Source: JAUZQZ01 sp964492105 (GTDB lineage: Bacteria; Pseudomonadota; Zetaproteobacteria; Mariprofundales; Mariprofundaceae). Taken from it: a stretch of 13,572 nt of DNA. Within the stretch, counting starts at the first letter, position 1; the number at the start of each line of letters is the position of its first letter. The DNA lies in contig CAZBJB010000041.1 in the NCBI GenBank assembly GCA_964492105.1, forward strand, positions 1 through 13,572, given 5' to 3'. Shown piece by piece: positions 1 through 6,734 of this stretch. Position numbers and translations under genes: made by a program. Under the pieces are notes generated by a model. The model did no database searches, was not told the origin of the DNA, and worked only from the letters and a program-made list of their open reading frames with translations.

Positions 1-55
1 GCCATGCAAACCAAATACTTACACCCTGCATCCAATGTCAATGCCGGATCTTGGG
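1..55. repeat. 55-bp repeat, inverted copy of 13291-13345
   Basis: All 55 bases are the exact reverse complement of 13291-13345. The match ends at base 55 and probably continues to the left of the window, because it is still perfect at base 1. It stops 7 bases short of the lpxK stop codon (63-65). The right-hand copy lies about 60 bases inside an IS21-type transposon end, so this is probably a truncated piece of the same element in the opposite orientation. No IS21 terminal repeat is visible on this side. Confidence 0.9.
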
Positions 56-62
56 GTTCCGG

Positions 63-1049
63 CTAGGTTTGGTGCGAAAGAATGGTCTGAATGATGGCTT
101 CCGGCAAGCCTTCTTCTCCCACGCCTTCGCAGGGCAATACCCACAGTGCCTGATCCTCCGGCCATATTACAGCCAGTTTAACGGCATCCTTTCCCGTGGT
201 GACGGCAGGTAACCCTGTTCCCGTAATGTGTTCGATGTCGCTGCTTCGATAGCGGTAGTGATCCGGGAATATCATCCGATCCACTACTTTAATATGCTGT
301 TGCGCCAGTGAATCCAGAAAACGTTGCGGTCGGGCAATGCCACATACAGCCACCATTTTTTCAGGGGTCGATATTGCCATGCCCCGGATCTCCCGAAGTT
401 CGCGTGATTGTGTTGCCCATCGCCATTCCCTGGCCCTTGTAAAAGGCGCCACCAGGCCATCGCCCGTACGCACAATTAAATCGGCGCGATCGATCGCGGA
501 TACCGGTTCCCGTAAGGGTCCCGCCGGCAGCAGGCAGCCGTTACCGACACCTTCGGAAGGAACGAGCACGATATCACAGCCACGTTTTAATTGCCGATAC
601 TGAAAACCATCATCAAGAATAATGATGTCACCCATACCTTGTGCCATAACACTGGCCGCAACACGGTCACGTCCGGCAATCACGGGTGCATGGCAGGAAC
701 GCGCCAGCAGCAAAGCCTCATCTCCCACCATATCCGCGGCATCATTTTGATTGATGATCCGAGGTCGCTTCAATCTGCCGCCATCCCCGCGGCACAGGAT
801 CACGGGCCTGTATCCGTGTTGTTGCAACTGTGTGCATAACCAGATAACGAAGGGCGTCTTGCCGCTACCGCCTACGGTAATATTACCAATGGAAATCAGG
901 GGTATGGGTGGGGCAACCGCGTGACATCTTCGCTTGGAAAGGTGCCATGTATTGATAACCGCATAAATATGCGCGGCCAAGCGTAGCGCAACAGGAGGCC
1001 TTTCCCGCCGCCACCAGAGACCCTCCACGTATTGGTGCAAGTTTATCAT
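63..1049 (-). CDS. lpxK: Tetraacyldisaccharide 4'-kinase LpxK
   Basis: LpxK phosphorylates the 4' position of the tetraacyldisaccharide 1-phosphate precursor to give lipid IVA, at the cytoplasmic face of the inner membrane. The 328-residue protein has the usual family length. It shows the early hydrophobic stretch (about residues 20-33), a P-loop GGSGKTP at 60-66, the family RGDGGR variant of RGYGG near 87, and the DDGFQ motif at 146-150. The start ATG at 1049 gives the expected N-terminus but has no strong Shine-Dalgarno sequence, which fits translational coupling to waaA 23 bases upstream. The stop codon lies next to the 55-bp repeat at 1-55, so any original downstream neighbour or terminator has been separated from it. 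The frame is intact and the identification is firm. Confidence 0.95.
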   Translation of the reverse strand: MINLHQYVEGLWWRRERPPVALRLAAHIYAVINTWHLSKRRCHAVAPPIPLISIGNITVGGSGKTPFVIWLCTQLQQHGYRPVILCRGDGGRLKRPRIINQNDAADMVGDEALLLARSCHAPVIAGRDRVAASVMAQGMGDIIILDDGFQYRQLKRGCDIVLVPSEGVGNGCLLPAGPLREPVSAIDRADLIVRTGDGLVAPFTRAREWRWATQSRELREIRGMAISTPEKMVAVCGIARPQRFLDSLAQQHIKVVDRMIFPDHYRYRSSDIEHITGTGLPAVTTGKDAVKLAVIWPEDQALWVLPCEGVGEEGLPEAIIQTILSHQT

Positions 1050-1072
1050 TAGTTAGATATCATGGCTGCCAC

Positions 1073-2296
1073 TCAAGGAGAAGCCATGGTGTCTAAAAAG
1101 GGAGAAAGAGCATCCACGATCCTTTTCAGCACCATGGCGTGATCCTGCATCAATGCCGCAGCATGGGCATTCAAATGTTTCAGGTCATCGGGATGTTTCA
1201 AAAAATGCCGAACCGTTTCGTTCAGGGCTGCCGCATCTTCCGCCACTACCGCTGCATTTGCTCGTTGCATATCCCGCATTATCTCGCGAAAGTTCTGTAC
1301 ATGGGGTCCCGTAATCACACCCCGCCCACAAATGGCTGCTTCCAGAGGATTATGGCCGCCGCTGGAAACCAGGCTACCGCCGATAATAACAATATCCGCA
1401 ATGGTATACAGTTGAGTCAGAACGCCCATCGTATCGATCAACACCATTTCGGATTGACCGGCAGGTTTTTTATCTGACCAGCGGGAACAACGAATGCCGC
1501 GTTGTTTGATCATCTCTACTACATCATCAAAACGTTCCGGATGCCTGGGCACCAGCAGGAGCAGCAGATCCGGCTGCAAACGTTTCCACTCCGACCACAT
1601 GGCAAACAGCATTTCTTCCTCACCGTCGTGCGTACTGGCTGCAAGCAGAATGGGGCGGCTCATGCCTGTATCGAACCGCCTGCGCAAACCATCCGCATTG
1701 GCGGTCGGTACGTTAATGGCATATTTCAGGTTCCCCGCCACCTGAATACGCTCCGGATCAACCCCTATCATGGCCAGGCGTCTGGCATCCAGATCGCTTT
1801 GTGCCAAAAACAGGGAAACAGGCGATAGCCAGCGCCGCCATAGAACCCTGCTTGCACGGTAACGCGAAAATGAACGATCTGAAATACGGGTGTTAATGCC
1901 AATGACGGGAACATGACATCGATCACAGGCAGAGAGCATACCGGGCCAGAACTCCGTTTCCGTAAGAAGAAGAATGCGCGGACCCATGTGCTGAATGAAG
2001 CGTTGCATCAACCCCGGAATATCCCATGGAAGATAGGAAATACCTATCCGATGATCAAATAAGCGGGATGCATGGCCGAAACCGGTTTTCGTCATTACGC
2101 TCAAATGCACGGGCAACTTTAATCGAGTGAGTTCCTCAACCAGCGGTGCAACTGAAGCAACCTCGCCAACCGAACAGGCATGCATCCAGACAGGGCGACG
2201 GCTGACGTCCGGGAGATCAAGCGTTAACTGCTGACGCCATTTTGAAATTCCGCGCATAGCCGCATTGCAGCAGGAAAGCGCGTACCTATCCAGCAA
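1073..2296 (-). CDS. waaA: Kdo transferase WaaA, N-terminus probably truncated
   Basis: WaaA (KdtA) adds Kdo sugars from CMP-Kdo to lipid IVA, the step after LpxK. Family hallmarks are present: the HACSVGE segment with the conserved glutamate at residue 45, TETEFWP at 112-118, GNLK at 188-191, STHDGEEE at 221-228, LVPRHPERF at 248-256 and GGSLVSSGGHNPLEAA at 306-321. The N-terminus is odd. Family members normally begin with a membrane-anchoring hydrophobic helix of about 20-25 residues before an RxRWGER-like segment; here the frame opens at a TTG with MLDRYALSCC and has no such helix. Ten bases upstream of the TTG a repeat end begins (2307), and its reverse strand supplies an in-frame TGA. 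I see no Shine-Dalgarno sequence; an internal ATG at codon 14 is an alternative start. The catalytic part looks intact, but membrane attachment and expression are doubtful. Confidence 0.88.
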   Translation of the reverse strand: MLDRYALSCCNAAMRGISKWRQQLTLDLPDVSRRPVWMHACSVGEVASVAPLVEELTRLKLPVHLSVMTKTGFGHASRLFDHRIGISYLPWDIPGLMQRFIQHMGPRILLLTETEFWPGMLSACDRCHVPVIGINTRISDRSFSRYRASRVLWRRWLSPVSLFLAQSDLDARRLAMIGVDPERIQVAGNLKYAINVPTANADGLRRRFDTGMSRPILLAASTHDGEEEMLFAMWSEWKRLQPDLLLLLVPRHPERFDDVVEMIKQRGIRCSRWSDKKPAGQSEMVLIDTMGVLTQLYTIADIVIIGGSLVSSGGHNPLEAAICGRGVITGPHVQNFREIMRDMQRANAAVVAEDAAALNETVRHFLKHPDDLKHLNAHAAALMQDHAMVLKRIVDALSPFLDTMASP

Positions 2297-2306
2297 AGAA
2301 ATGAAA

Positions 2307-2340
2307 GTAACTACTCAGCACCCCTGTTTTTTGCCCCATA
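2307..2340 (+). repeat. Orphan terminal repeat of an IS66-like miniature element
   Basis: The sequence starts GTAACTACTCAGCACCCC and a little later reads TTTTGCCCC. The first 18 bases equal the right terminus (read inward) of the complete element at 4728-4873, and TTTTGCCCC matches that element's left side. Similarity fades after about 34 bases. No matching GTTAC-ending partner or copy of the flanking 8 bases AAATGAAA (2299-2306) is visible in the next few hundred bases, so only one end remains. It lies directly upstream of the shortened waaA frame. Confidence 0.7.
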
Positions 2341-2365
2341 GAGCCATCCGTAAATGGCTTCGTAC

Positions 2366-2405
2366 AAAAAAGAAACAGGCCCCGGCATTTACACCGGAGC
2401 CTGTG
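2366..2405 (-). terminator. Rho-independent terminator of the efflux remnant
   Basis: Read on the minus strand, CAGGCTCCGG and CCGGGGCCTG form a 10-pair stem with one mismatch around an 8-base loop, followed by GTTTCTTTTTT. It lies about 150 bases downstream of the end of the RND remnant and about 70 bases upstream of the waaA start. It therefore probably ended the old efflux operon. It would also block read-through from that operon into waaA, which then needs its own promoter. Confidence 0.75.
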
Positions 2406-2550
2406 TTTCATGCCTGACGCCGGGAGGGAGGGGAGGAGGGTGACGCCAGACAGGAGGGATGATAGAGAACATCTTTGAAAATAGCATGAAACGTGCGTTA
2501 AGATATGTTCATCCGCGTCAGGCAACCTCGCTCATCCCTCTTGTGATCCG

Positions 2551-3261
2551 TTACCAGATCCTGCCAGCGGTATATTTGACATCCATGCCAATGTCGAAGG
2601 CCGCAGAAATGGAGAGCAGCGTGATATCGGTGGAGAAGATCAGACCCCATGACAGCGCCGATGCCATGGGTGATACGAACGGATCAAAGCCCCCACAGCC
2701 GTAGGCTGTAGTCAACAGGCCGACTACGGTGGTGATGGTGGTCAGCAGCACCGCGCGCAATCGTCGTTTACCGGCTTCATGCACTGCTTCCCGCCATGTC
2801 ATACCTGTTTCAATGCTTCGCTGGATGAATACGGCAATTACCAGGGAATCGTTGACGACGACGCCTGTCAGCGCTACGAAACCCATCATGGCCATGATGG
2901 AGAGCTGTTGCCCGTGCAGGAAAAAGCCAACGATGATGCCGATTGCGCCGAAGGGAATGGCCAGCATGACCAGCAGCGGATAGCTCACGCGGCTAAACTG
3001 AATGGCCAGGATCACAAAAATACCGCGGTAGGTATGGACGCGGCCATGCGTTTTTCGGCCCTGACCCATGCACCCGCGGCGCGGCTGTTGTTCCGTCGTA
3101 AAAGCGGGCAGCGCGCGACTACCGAGTTTAGCCACCACGTCCAGTTGCATGCGCACCTGGTCGCGTGCTTCCATCAGCCTTGATTCTGCGGCCTGCAGCT
3201 TTGCCTCCAGCGCCTTGCTATATGCCGGTCTGCCCGCGCCACGCAGCAGCGGATGACGCAC
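2551..3261 (-). pseudogene. Deletion chimera of TolC-like middle and RND pump C-terminus
   Basis: The 236-codon frame joins two unrelated pieces. Residues 1 to about 60 (RHPLLRGAGRPAY, then a helical stretch rich in A, E, Q and R) are typical of the middle of a TolC-family outer-membrane efflux protein. From about residue 79 (YRGIFVILAIQF) onward it is the C-terminal membrane part of an RND transporter of the AcrB/HAE type, with IPFGAIGIIVGFF, GVVVNDSLV, EAGKRRLRAVLLTTITTVVGLL and PMASALSWGLIFST. The last segment, where the final helix usually ends in a short cytoplasmic tail, also looks degraded. The piece between (roughly 3010-3090) resembles neither family. A deletion removing the end of the outer-membrane gene, any adaptor gene and most of the pump gene explains it. 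RND pumps need the missing porter domains, so the product cannot work as a pump. Confidence 0.85.
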
Positions 3262-3268
3262 AGACAGG

Positions 3269-3673
3269 TCAATCTGGCTGCGGCAGGCCGGGTTGGGACG
3301 CGAACGGCGAATTGAAATTCAGTTGTCGCCGATCATAGTCCATACTGAGCGTCACCGTATCGCCACTGGCCAACGGCTTGCTAATGCTGCCGGTGAATTG
3401 GCGGCGCTTCGTGCCAACGGGGGCGAATTGGCTGACGAAAGGGGTCTGTTCGTCGCTGGCACTGACGGTGGCGGACAGGGTGGGATCCAGCTGCCCGGCG
3501 ATGCCCTGTGCATCGGCGTCCGAAAATTGCGGTTGCAGTCGGTTCAAACTGATATCAGGATGCCCCTTCAGTACATTCCGGATCACGGTAGCCAACCCTA
3601 CAGGTTCAGCCCGTGCGGGAACCGCCGCAAACAATACCGTGGAGCATGACAGAACGATGAAAACAGAACGCAT
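3269..3673 (-). pseudogene. TolC-family outer-membrane efflux protein, N-terminal fragment
   Basis: The frame opens with a classical signal peptide (MRSVFIVLSCSTVLFAAVPARA, cleavage likely after ARA at about residue 22). It continues with a TolC-like N-terminal region: helical repeat start VGLATVIRNVLKGHPDI, then beta-strand segments GQLDPTLSATVSAS, RRQFTGSISKPLASGDTVTLSMDY. It stops after SQPGLPQPD at a TGA. Shifting the frame near 3295 gives NPACRSQIDLSVRHPLLRGAGRP, which is exactly what the family has next and leads straight into the frame at 2551-3261. So a single frameshift breaks the gene here, and a deletion breaks it again further on. Intact relatives have about 450-500 residues; 134 remain in this frame. 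It may still be transcribed, but it cannot form an outer-membrane channel. Confidence 0.85.
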
Positions 3674-3811
3674 ATCCTGGATGCTACCTTCCCTGGCCCG
3701 GACTCACCCGCATTATTCGTAAGTCGCCGTGCTTATTTTGCCTGCCTGTGCGTGCCGCACGCAGACAGGCCGGGTCTTTGTTCGCAATGAATTGGGGAGG
3801 AGGCCATAGCC

Positions 3812-4630
3812 ATGCATACAGACGACCGACGAGGGCTTCGGGTACGGATAAAGAAGCAAGCCAGGGGCGCGGCGGCATGGGTGCATCATGCGGGTTGGTT
3901 TTCTGTTACCCTCCCCGCTATGCGTTTGAGCCGGGATTTCCGCCAACAACATCTCCAGCATGAACTGCGCACCTATGGTCGAAAAAGCGGTTTTGTCACC
4001 CATGGGCAAGAAGCGAGATTAGCCGAATGGCTGCCAGGGATAGGAGTGCCGAAAGGCAAGGCCCTGGCCGATGCCGGTATTGCCGCCAATGCCTCGATCG
4101 TGATGGAAATCGGTTTTGGCAATGGTGATTTTCTGGTGCATCTGGCACAAACCCATCCCGGCTGGACTCTGTTCGGTGTTGAAATATACCTGCCCGGCGT
4201 AGCCAAGGCAGTGGGCAAACTGGAACATGCGGGGGTGATCGAACGGGTGCGTATTTCACAACTTCCGGCACAGTTTGTCTTGCAATATCAGGTGGGTGAA
4301 GGGCAGTTGCACGGGGTCTTCATTAACCATCCCGATCCGTGGCCCAAGGCACGGCATCACAAACGCCGCCTGATTCAAAAAGATTTCTCACGTCTGCTTG
4401 TGTCGCGAATAAAGAAAAACGGTTTTGTCAAGCTGGCCAGTGACCAGCCGGACTTGGCTGAATGGATGCGGGACATCCTTGATACCACACCAGGCTTGCG
4501 TAACATAGCGGGAAGTAAAGGTTTTATCGAACGTGATCCGGACAGACCACAAACCAGGTTTGAGCAACGCGGTATCAGGGAAGGGCGAGAGAGCCAGTTT
4601 TTGCATTATGTTAGCCTGAACTATTCATAA
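3812..4630 (+). CDS. trmB: tRNA (guanine-N7-)-methyltransferase TrmB
   Basis: TrmB uses S-adenosylmethionine to make m7G46 in the variable loop of tRNAs. Visible are the SAM-binding motif EIGFGNGDF at residues 99-107, the acidic end of the next strand (FGVEIYLPGV, 121-130), the signature DPWPKARHHKRR at 175-186, and the C-terminal TRFEQRGIREG segment. The start is uncertain. ATG 3812 has the only good ribosome binding site (GGGGAGGAGG at 3794-3803, 8 bases away) and gives 272 residues. ATG 3920 gives 236 residues, the usual family length, and a typical beginning (MRLSRDFR...ELRTYGRKSG), but has no Shine-Dalgarno sequence. The 36 extra residues of the long form resemble nothing I know. The gene is divergent from the efflux remnant, with about 140 bases between them. 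Confidence 0.93.
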   Translation: MHTDDRRGLRVRIKKQARGAAAWVHHAGWFSVTLPAMRLSRDFRQQHLQHELRTYGRKSGFVTHGQEARLAEWLPGIGVPKGKALADAGIAANASIVMEIGFGNGDFLVHLAQTHPGWTLFGVEIYLPGVAKAVGKLEHAGVIERVRISQLPAQFVLQYQVGEGQLHGVFINHPDPWPKARHHKRRLIQKDFSRLLVSRIKKNGFVKLASDQPDLAEWMRDILDTTPGLRNIAGSKGFIERDPDRPQTRFEQRGIREGRESQFLHYVSLNYS

Positions 4631-4727
4631 ATCGCCGTGATGATGACACCTGAAGCGTTGGCCTGTTTGAAGGGGATCAAATTAGATGGTATGGCGTACT
4701 TTCCTGATGAAGATACATTAAAAGGAT

Positions 4728-4873
4728 GTAACTACTCAGCCCCCCCCCCCGCCTTTTGCCCCCTGGCGGCGTTGCTGCGATGCTCGAATCCTCACATATA
4801 ACCCATATGCTACGGATTCTACGCTTCTCGCGCCTTGCCAGAGAACAAAACTCAAGGGGTGCTGAGTAGTTAC
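4728..4873. mobile_element. 146-bp miniature element, IS66-type ends
   Basis: The element begins GTAACTACTCAGC and ends GCTGAGTAGTTAC, a 13-base perfect terminal inverted repeat. It is flanked by the 8-base direct repeat AAAAGGAT (4720-4727 and 4874-4881). Ends starting GTAA and 8-bp target duplications are the known signature of the IS66 family; 146 bp cannot encode a transposase, so this is a non-autonomous derivative. The interior has a palindromic centre (CATATAACCCATATG, 4794-4808) and flanking complementary arms (GAATCC/GGATTC), so it can fold on itself. A run of 11 C at 4740-4750 sits at the left end, where the right end has only CACCCC. It separates trmB from the DUF4438 gene. Confidence 0.85.
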
Positions 4874-4874
4874 A

Positions 4875-4880
4875 AAAGGA
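4875..4880 (+). promoter_or_regulatory. Ribosome binding site restored by target duplication
   Basis: AAAGGA lies 7 bases before the ATG at 4888 and is part of the AAAAGGAT target duplication. The original single copy served the DUF4438 gene. Insertion of the element duplicated it, so the downstream copy still precedes the gene while upstream promoter sequence is now 146 bp farther away. Confidence 0.7.
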
Positions 4881-4887
4881 TGAACAC

Positions 4888-5838
4888 ATGAGTCTTAAAA
4901 CCAATCGTGATCAACTGGTGATGACAGCCGTGCAGGGAGGTGTCGCGCCAGCGCATCAATGGGCGCCGTTTGAAGTGGGATCGGCGGGAGAGATCATGGC
5001 CTGGCCATCCACGGGCGGTATTACCTACAACGTCAAGGTTGGAGATTCGGTGTTCGGTTGGGCGGGCGATCATATTGAGCCCGGCGTATCGGCTACGTTT
5101 ACGCACAAGAATCGGAAATGTGAAGCGGGATTTCAGTTTTTATCCTGTTGTGGTAACGAAGTACGCGTGATTTCAGGCGCGGCCAAGGGCGATACGGGTC
5201 GTGTACTGGGGCATCATGGCGGTGTGGAACATCTGATGCTCCAGTTCTCCGATGAAACACTGGATAAGCTGACATATGACGACAAATTCCTGGTTAAGGG
5301 CTTTGGTCAGGGACTCAAGCTCATCGATCATCCCGATGTGTATATCTACAATCTGGACCCTGATGTGCTGGACGCATGGGAATTATCCGAGCGGAAGGAT
5401 GGGAACATTGAGGTGCCGGTACATGTCATCGTGCCGGGATACGCCATGGGTTCCGGCATCGGGGCGCTGTCCGTAACGACCGGGGATTACGATATTCTCT
5501 GTCATGATGACGAAATGGTAAAAGAATATGGCCTGGACAAACTGCGTTTCGGTGATTTCGTCGCGGTCATGGATCACGACAACCGCTACGGAAGAACGTA
5601 CCGTAAGGGAGCGATGACCATCGGGGTGGTGATCCATTCCGATTCGCCGCTGGCGGGGCATGGCCCCGGCATGATGACGCTGATGAGTGCATGCGGTGGC
5701 AAGCTGGTGCCTGTGCTTCGGGATCATGCAAACGTCGGCACAATTATCACGGCAATTCATGAATCATGGGGGTTCGTAAACGGACGCGGGCGAATCCAAA
5801 ACCAGCTTGCAACAACGAGCGCCCCGAATGTGGAATAA
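4888..5838 (+). CDS. DUF4438 domain-containing protein
   Basis: I recognise the DUF4438 family from the opening TNRDQLVMTAVQGGV, the PSTGGITYNVKVGDSVFGWAGDHIEPGVS block at about residues 41-69, GNEVRVISGAAKG near 90, and the C-terminal GPGMMTLMSACGGKLVP. The 316 residues match the family's size of about 300. It is a beta-rich, soluble-looking protein with no signal peptide or membrane helix, and no reaction has been assigned that I know of. The glycine-rich and His/Asp-rich patches (HDDEM, MDHDNRYGRTYRKG) could bind metal or ligand, but that is inference. The start has AAAGGA 7 bases upstream. A miniature element sits immediately before the ribosome binding site, and the 3' end overlaps the convergent DUF2784 gene by 82 bases. 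Confidence 0.85.
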   Translation: MSLKTNRDQLVMTAVQGGVAPAHQWAPFEVGSAGEIMAWPSTGGITYNVKVGDSVFGWAGDHIEPGVSATFTHKNRKCEAGFQFLSCCGNEVRVISGAAKGDTGRVLGHHGGVEHLMLQFSDETLDKLTYDDKFLVKGFGQGLKLIDHPDVYIYNLDPDVLDAWELSERKDGNIEVPVHVIVPGYAMGSGIGALSVTTGDYDILCHDDEMVKEYGLDKLRFGDFVAVMDHDNRYGRTYRKGAMTIGVVIHSDSPLAGHGPGMMTLMSACGGKLVPVLRDHANVGTIITAIHESWGFVNGRGRIQNQLATTSAPNVE

Positions 5839-6173
5839 GAAACGACAAACACCCATGCAGGCGCTTGATAATATAAAAGGGTGTCAAGCCAATGCGATAT
5901 GAAAGAACCAGAATACACGGCATCCCCGGCCCGCAGGCGTAGCGACATCTCCCAGATAGTGAGTGGGCATGTAACGCCGAACCAAGACTGGGCGACCACC
6001 ACACAAATAGCGACAAGATGCGATACACGAAACCAGGGATTCCTAACCCAGTACCACGAAAGCGCCCTCCCCGTTAATATCAGGATGAGACCTGCCACAA
6101 CGAAGGCAACAAACAGGACGTGTAACAACAGGATTGCGTCGGCCGCAACCAGTAAGAAAAGCGATGCGCCCAT
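5757..6173 (-). CDS. DUF2784 family membrane protein
   Basis: The 138-residue protein resembles DUF2784, a family of small inner-membrane proteins of unknown role. Hydrophobic segments lie at about residues 4-34 (FLLLVAADAILLLHVLFVAFVVAGLILILTG, probably one long or two close helices), 50-66, and 103-125. The family-typical features are the HVLFVAFVV stretch, the TCPLTIWEMSLR segment near 70-80, and the following SGSFISHWLDTLLYY. The start ATG at 6173 is preceded by AGCAGG at short spacing. The end overlaps the DUF4438 coding region by 82 bases on the opposite strand. It is divergent from the pentapeptide gene, with about 240 bases between them. The fold assignment is good; the function is unknown. 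Confidence 0.8.
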   Translation of the reverse strand: MGASLFLLVAADAILLLHVLFVAFVVAGLILILTGRALSWYWVRNPWFRVSHLVAICVVVAQSWFGVTCPLTIWEMSLRLRAGDAVYSGSFISHWLDTLLYYQAPAWVFVVSYSTFGALVVASWFWIRPRPFTNPHDS

Positions 6174-6415
6174 CTTTGCCTGCTAACGCCTGGCATCGGG
6201 GACATGAAGCGTCCCATGGATGCACGTGTTAAACATAAGCCGATCGGCGGGATAAAGCATCCATCTCAAGGAATCTCCCGGATTGCCCGCCTGCGGACAA
6301 CCTGCAAACCGCGTATGATAGCAAGTACACGATGATTTGTACGCACGGACAATACGCTTGCGCTCAATGCGCGACATCGTACTATCCATGACCATAAAAT
6401 AAGATGGAGAAAAGC
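6174..6415. other. Divergent intergenic region, possible promoter
   Basis: This stretch separates the DUF2784 gene (minus) from the seven-gene plus-strand array. A candidate sigma70-type promoter for the array is TTGCGC (6358-6363), a 16-base gap, then TACTAT (6380-6385), about 30 bases before the pentapeptide start. Both boxes are imperfect. Nothing else recognisable was seen, and no open frame with a plausible protein. Confidence 0.35.
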
Positions 6416-6733
6416 ATGACAGCCGATGAAATCGTTCAGGCCGTTCGGGAAGGGCGCAGCCTTGCGGGACAAGACCTGTCCGGCCTGAATTTGTCCGGAA
6501 TGGATTTAAGGAATGCAAAACTGACTGGCGCCAACCTTTCCGAATGCAATTTGCAAGGCACGGATTTGCGTGGTGCGGATTTAAGCCACGCTAACCTGTA
6601 CAAAGCCGACCTGCGCGGCGCCAGGCTCCGGCGTGCCAATCTGACGCGTGCCAATCGTATGTTGACGAAGCTTCACAAATGGGCGTTAAAGGGAGCCTAT
6701 ATTGCCGGCCCCACCGCCTACGCCGAGAAATAA
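6416..6733 (+). CDS. Pentapeptide-repeat protein
   Basis: The protein has A(D/N)LXX-type pentapeptide repeats from about residue 20 to 80: DLSGL NLSGM DLRNA KLTGA NLSEC NLQGT DLRGA DLSHA NLYKA DLRGA RLRRA NLTRA. This is about 12 repeats, or three turns of a right-handed quadrilateral beta-helix. A short N-terminal helix (MTADEIVQAVREGRSLAGQ) caps it, and a basic C-terminal tail follows. No signal peptide is present. I prefer ATG 6416 over ATG 6404, because GGAG (6406-6409) then sits 6 bases upstream. The stop TAA is one base from the next ATG. Such proteins range from structural scaffolds to DNA-gyrase mimics; nothing here picks between them. It heads the operon containing hldD, bamE and tsaD. 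Confidence 0.85.
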   Translation: MTADEIVQAVREGRSLAGQDLSGLNLSGMDLRNAKLTGANLSECNLQGTDLRGADLSHANLYKADLRGARLRRANLTRANRMLTKLHKWALKGAYIAGPTAYAEK

Positions 6734-6734
6734 G

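Noticed and set aside
2286..2525. 79-codon minus-strand frame between the RND remnant and waaA
   Set aside because: It runs through the terminator hairpin and the element end; composition and content do not look like a protein.
2406..2550. Purine-rich stretch between the terminator and the RND remnant
   Set aside because: I looked for the missing right end of the 2307 element and for a small gene and found neither; it seems to be plain spacer.
3740..3772. GC-rich imperfect hairpin between the efflux remnant and trmB
   Set aside because: The stem has a mismatch and a bulge and no T-run on either strand, so I do not call it a terminator or a regulator.
6183..6518. Minus-strand frame of 111 codons upstream of the pentapeptide gene
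   Set aside because: It overlaps the start of a well-supported gene, has no recognisable domain and no good ribosome binding site.
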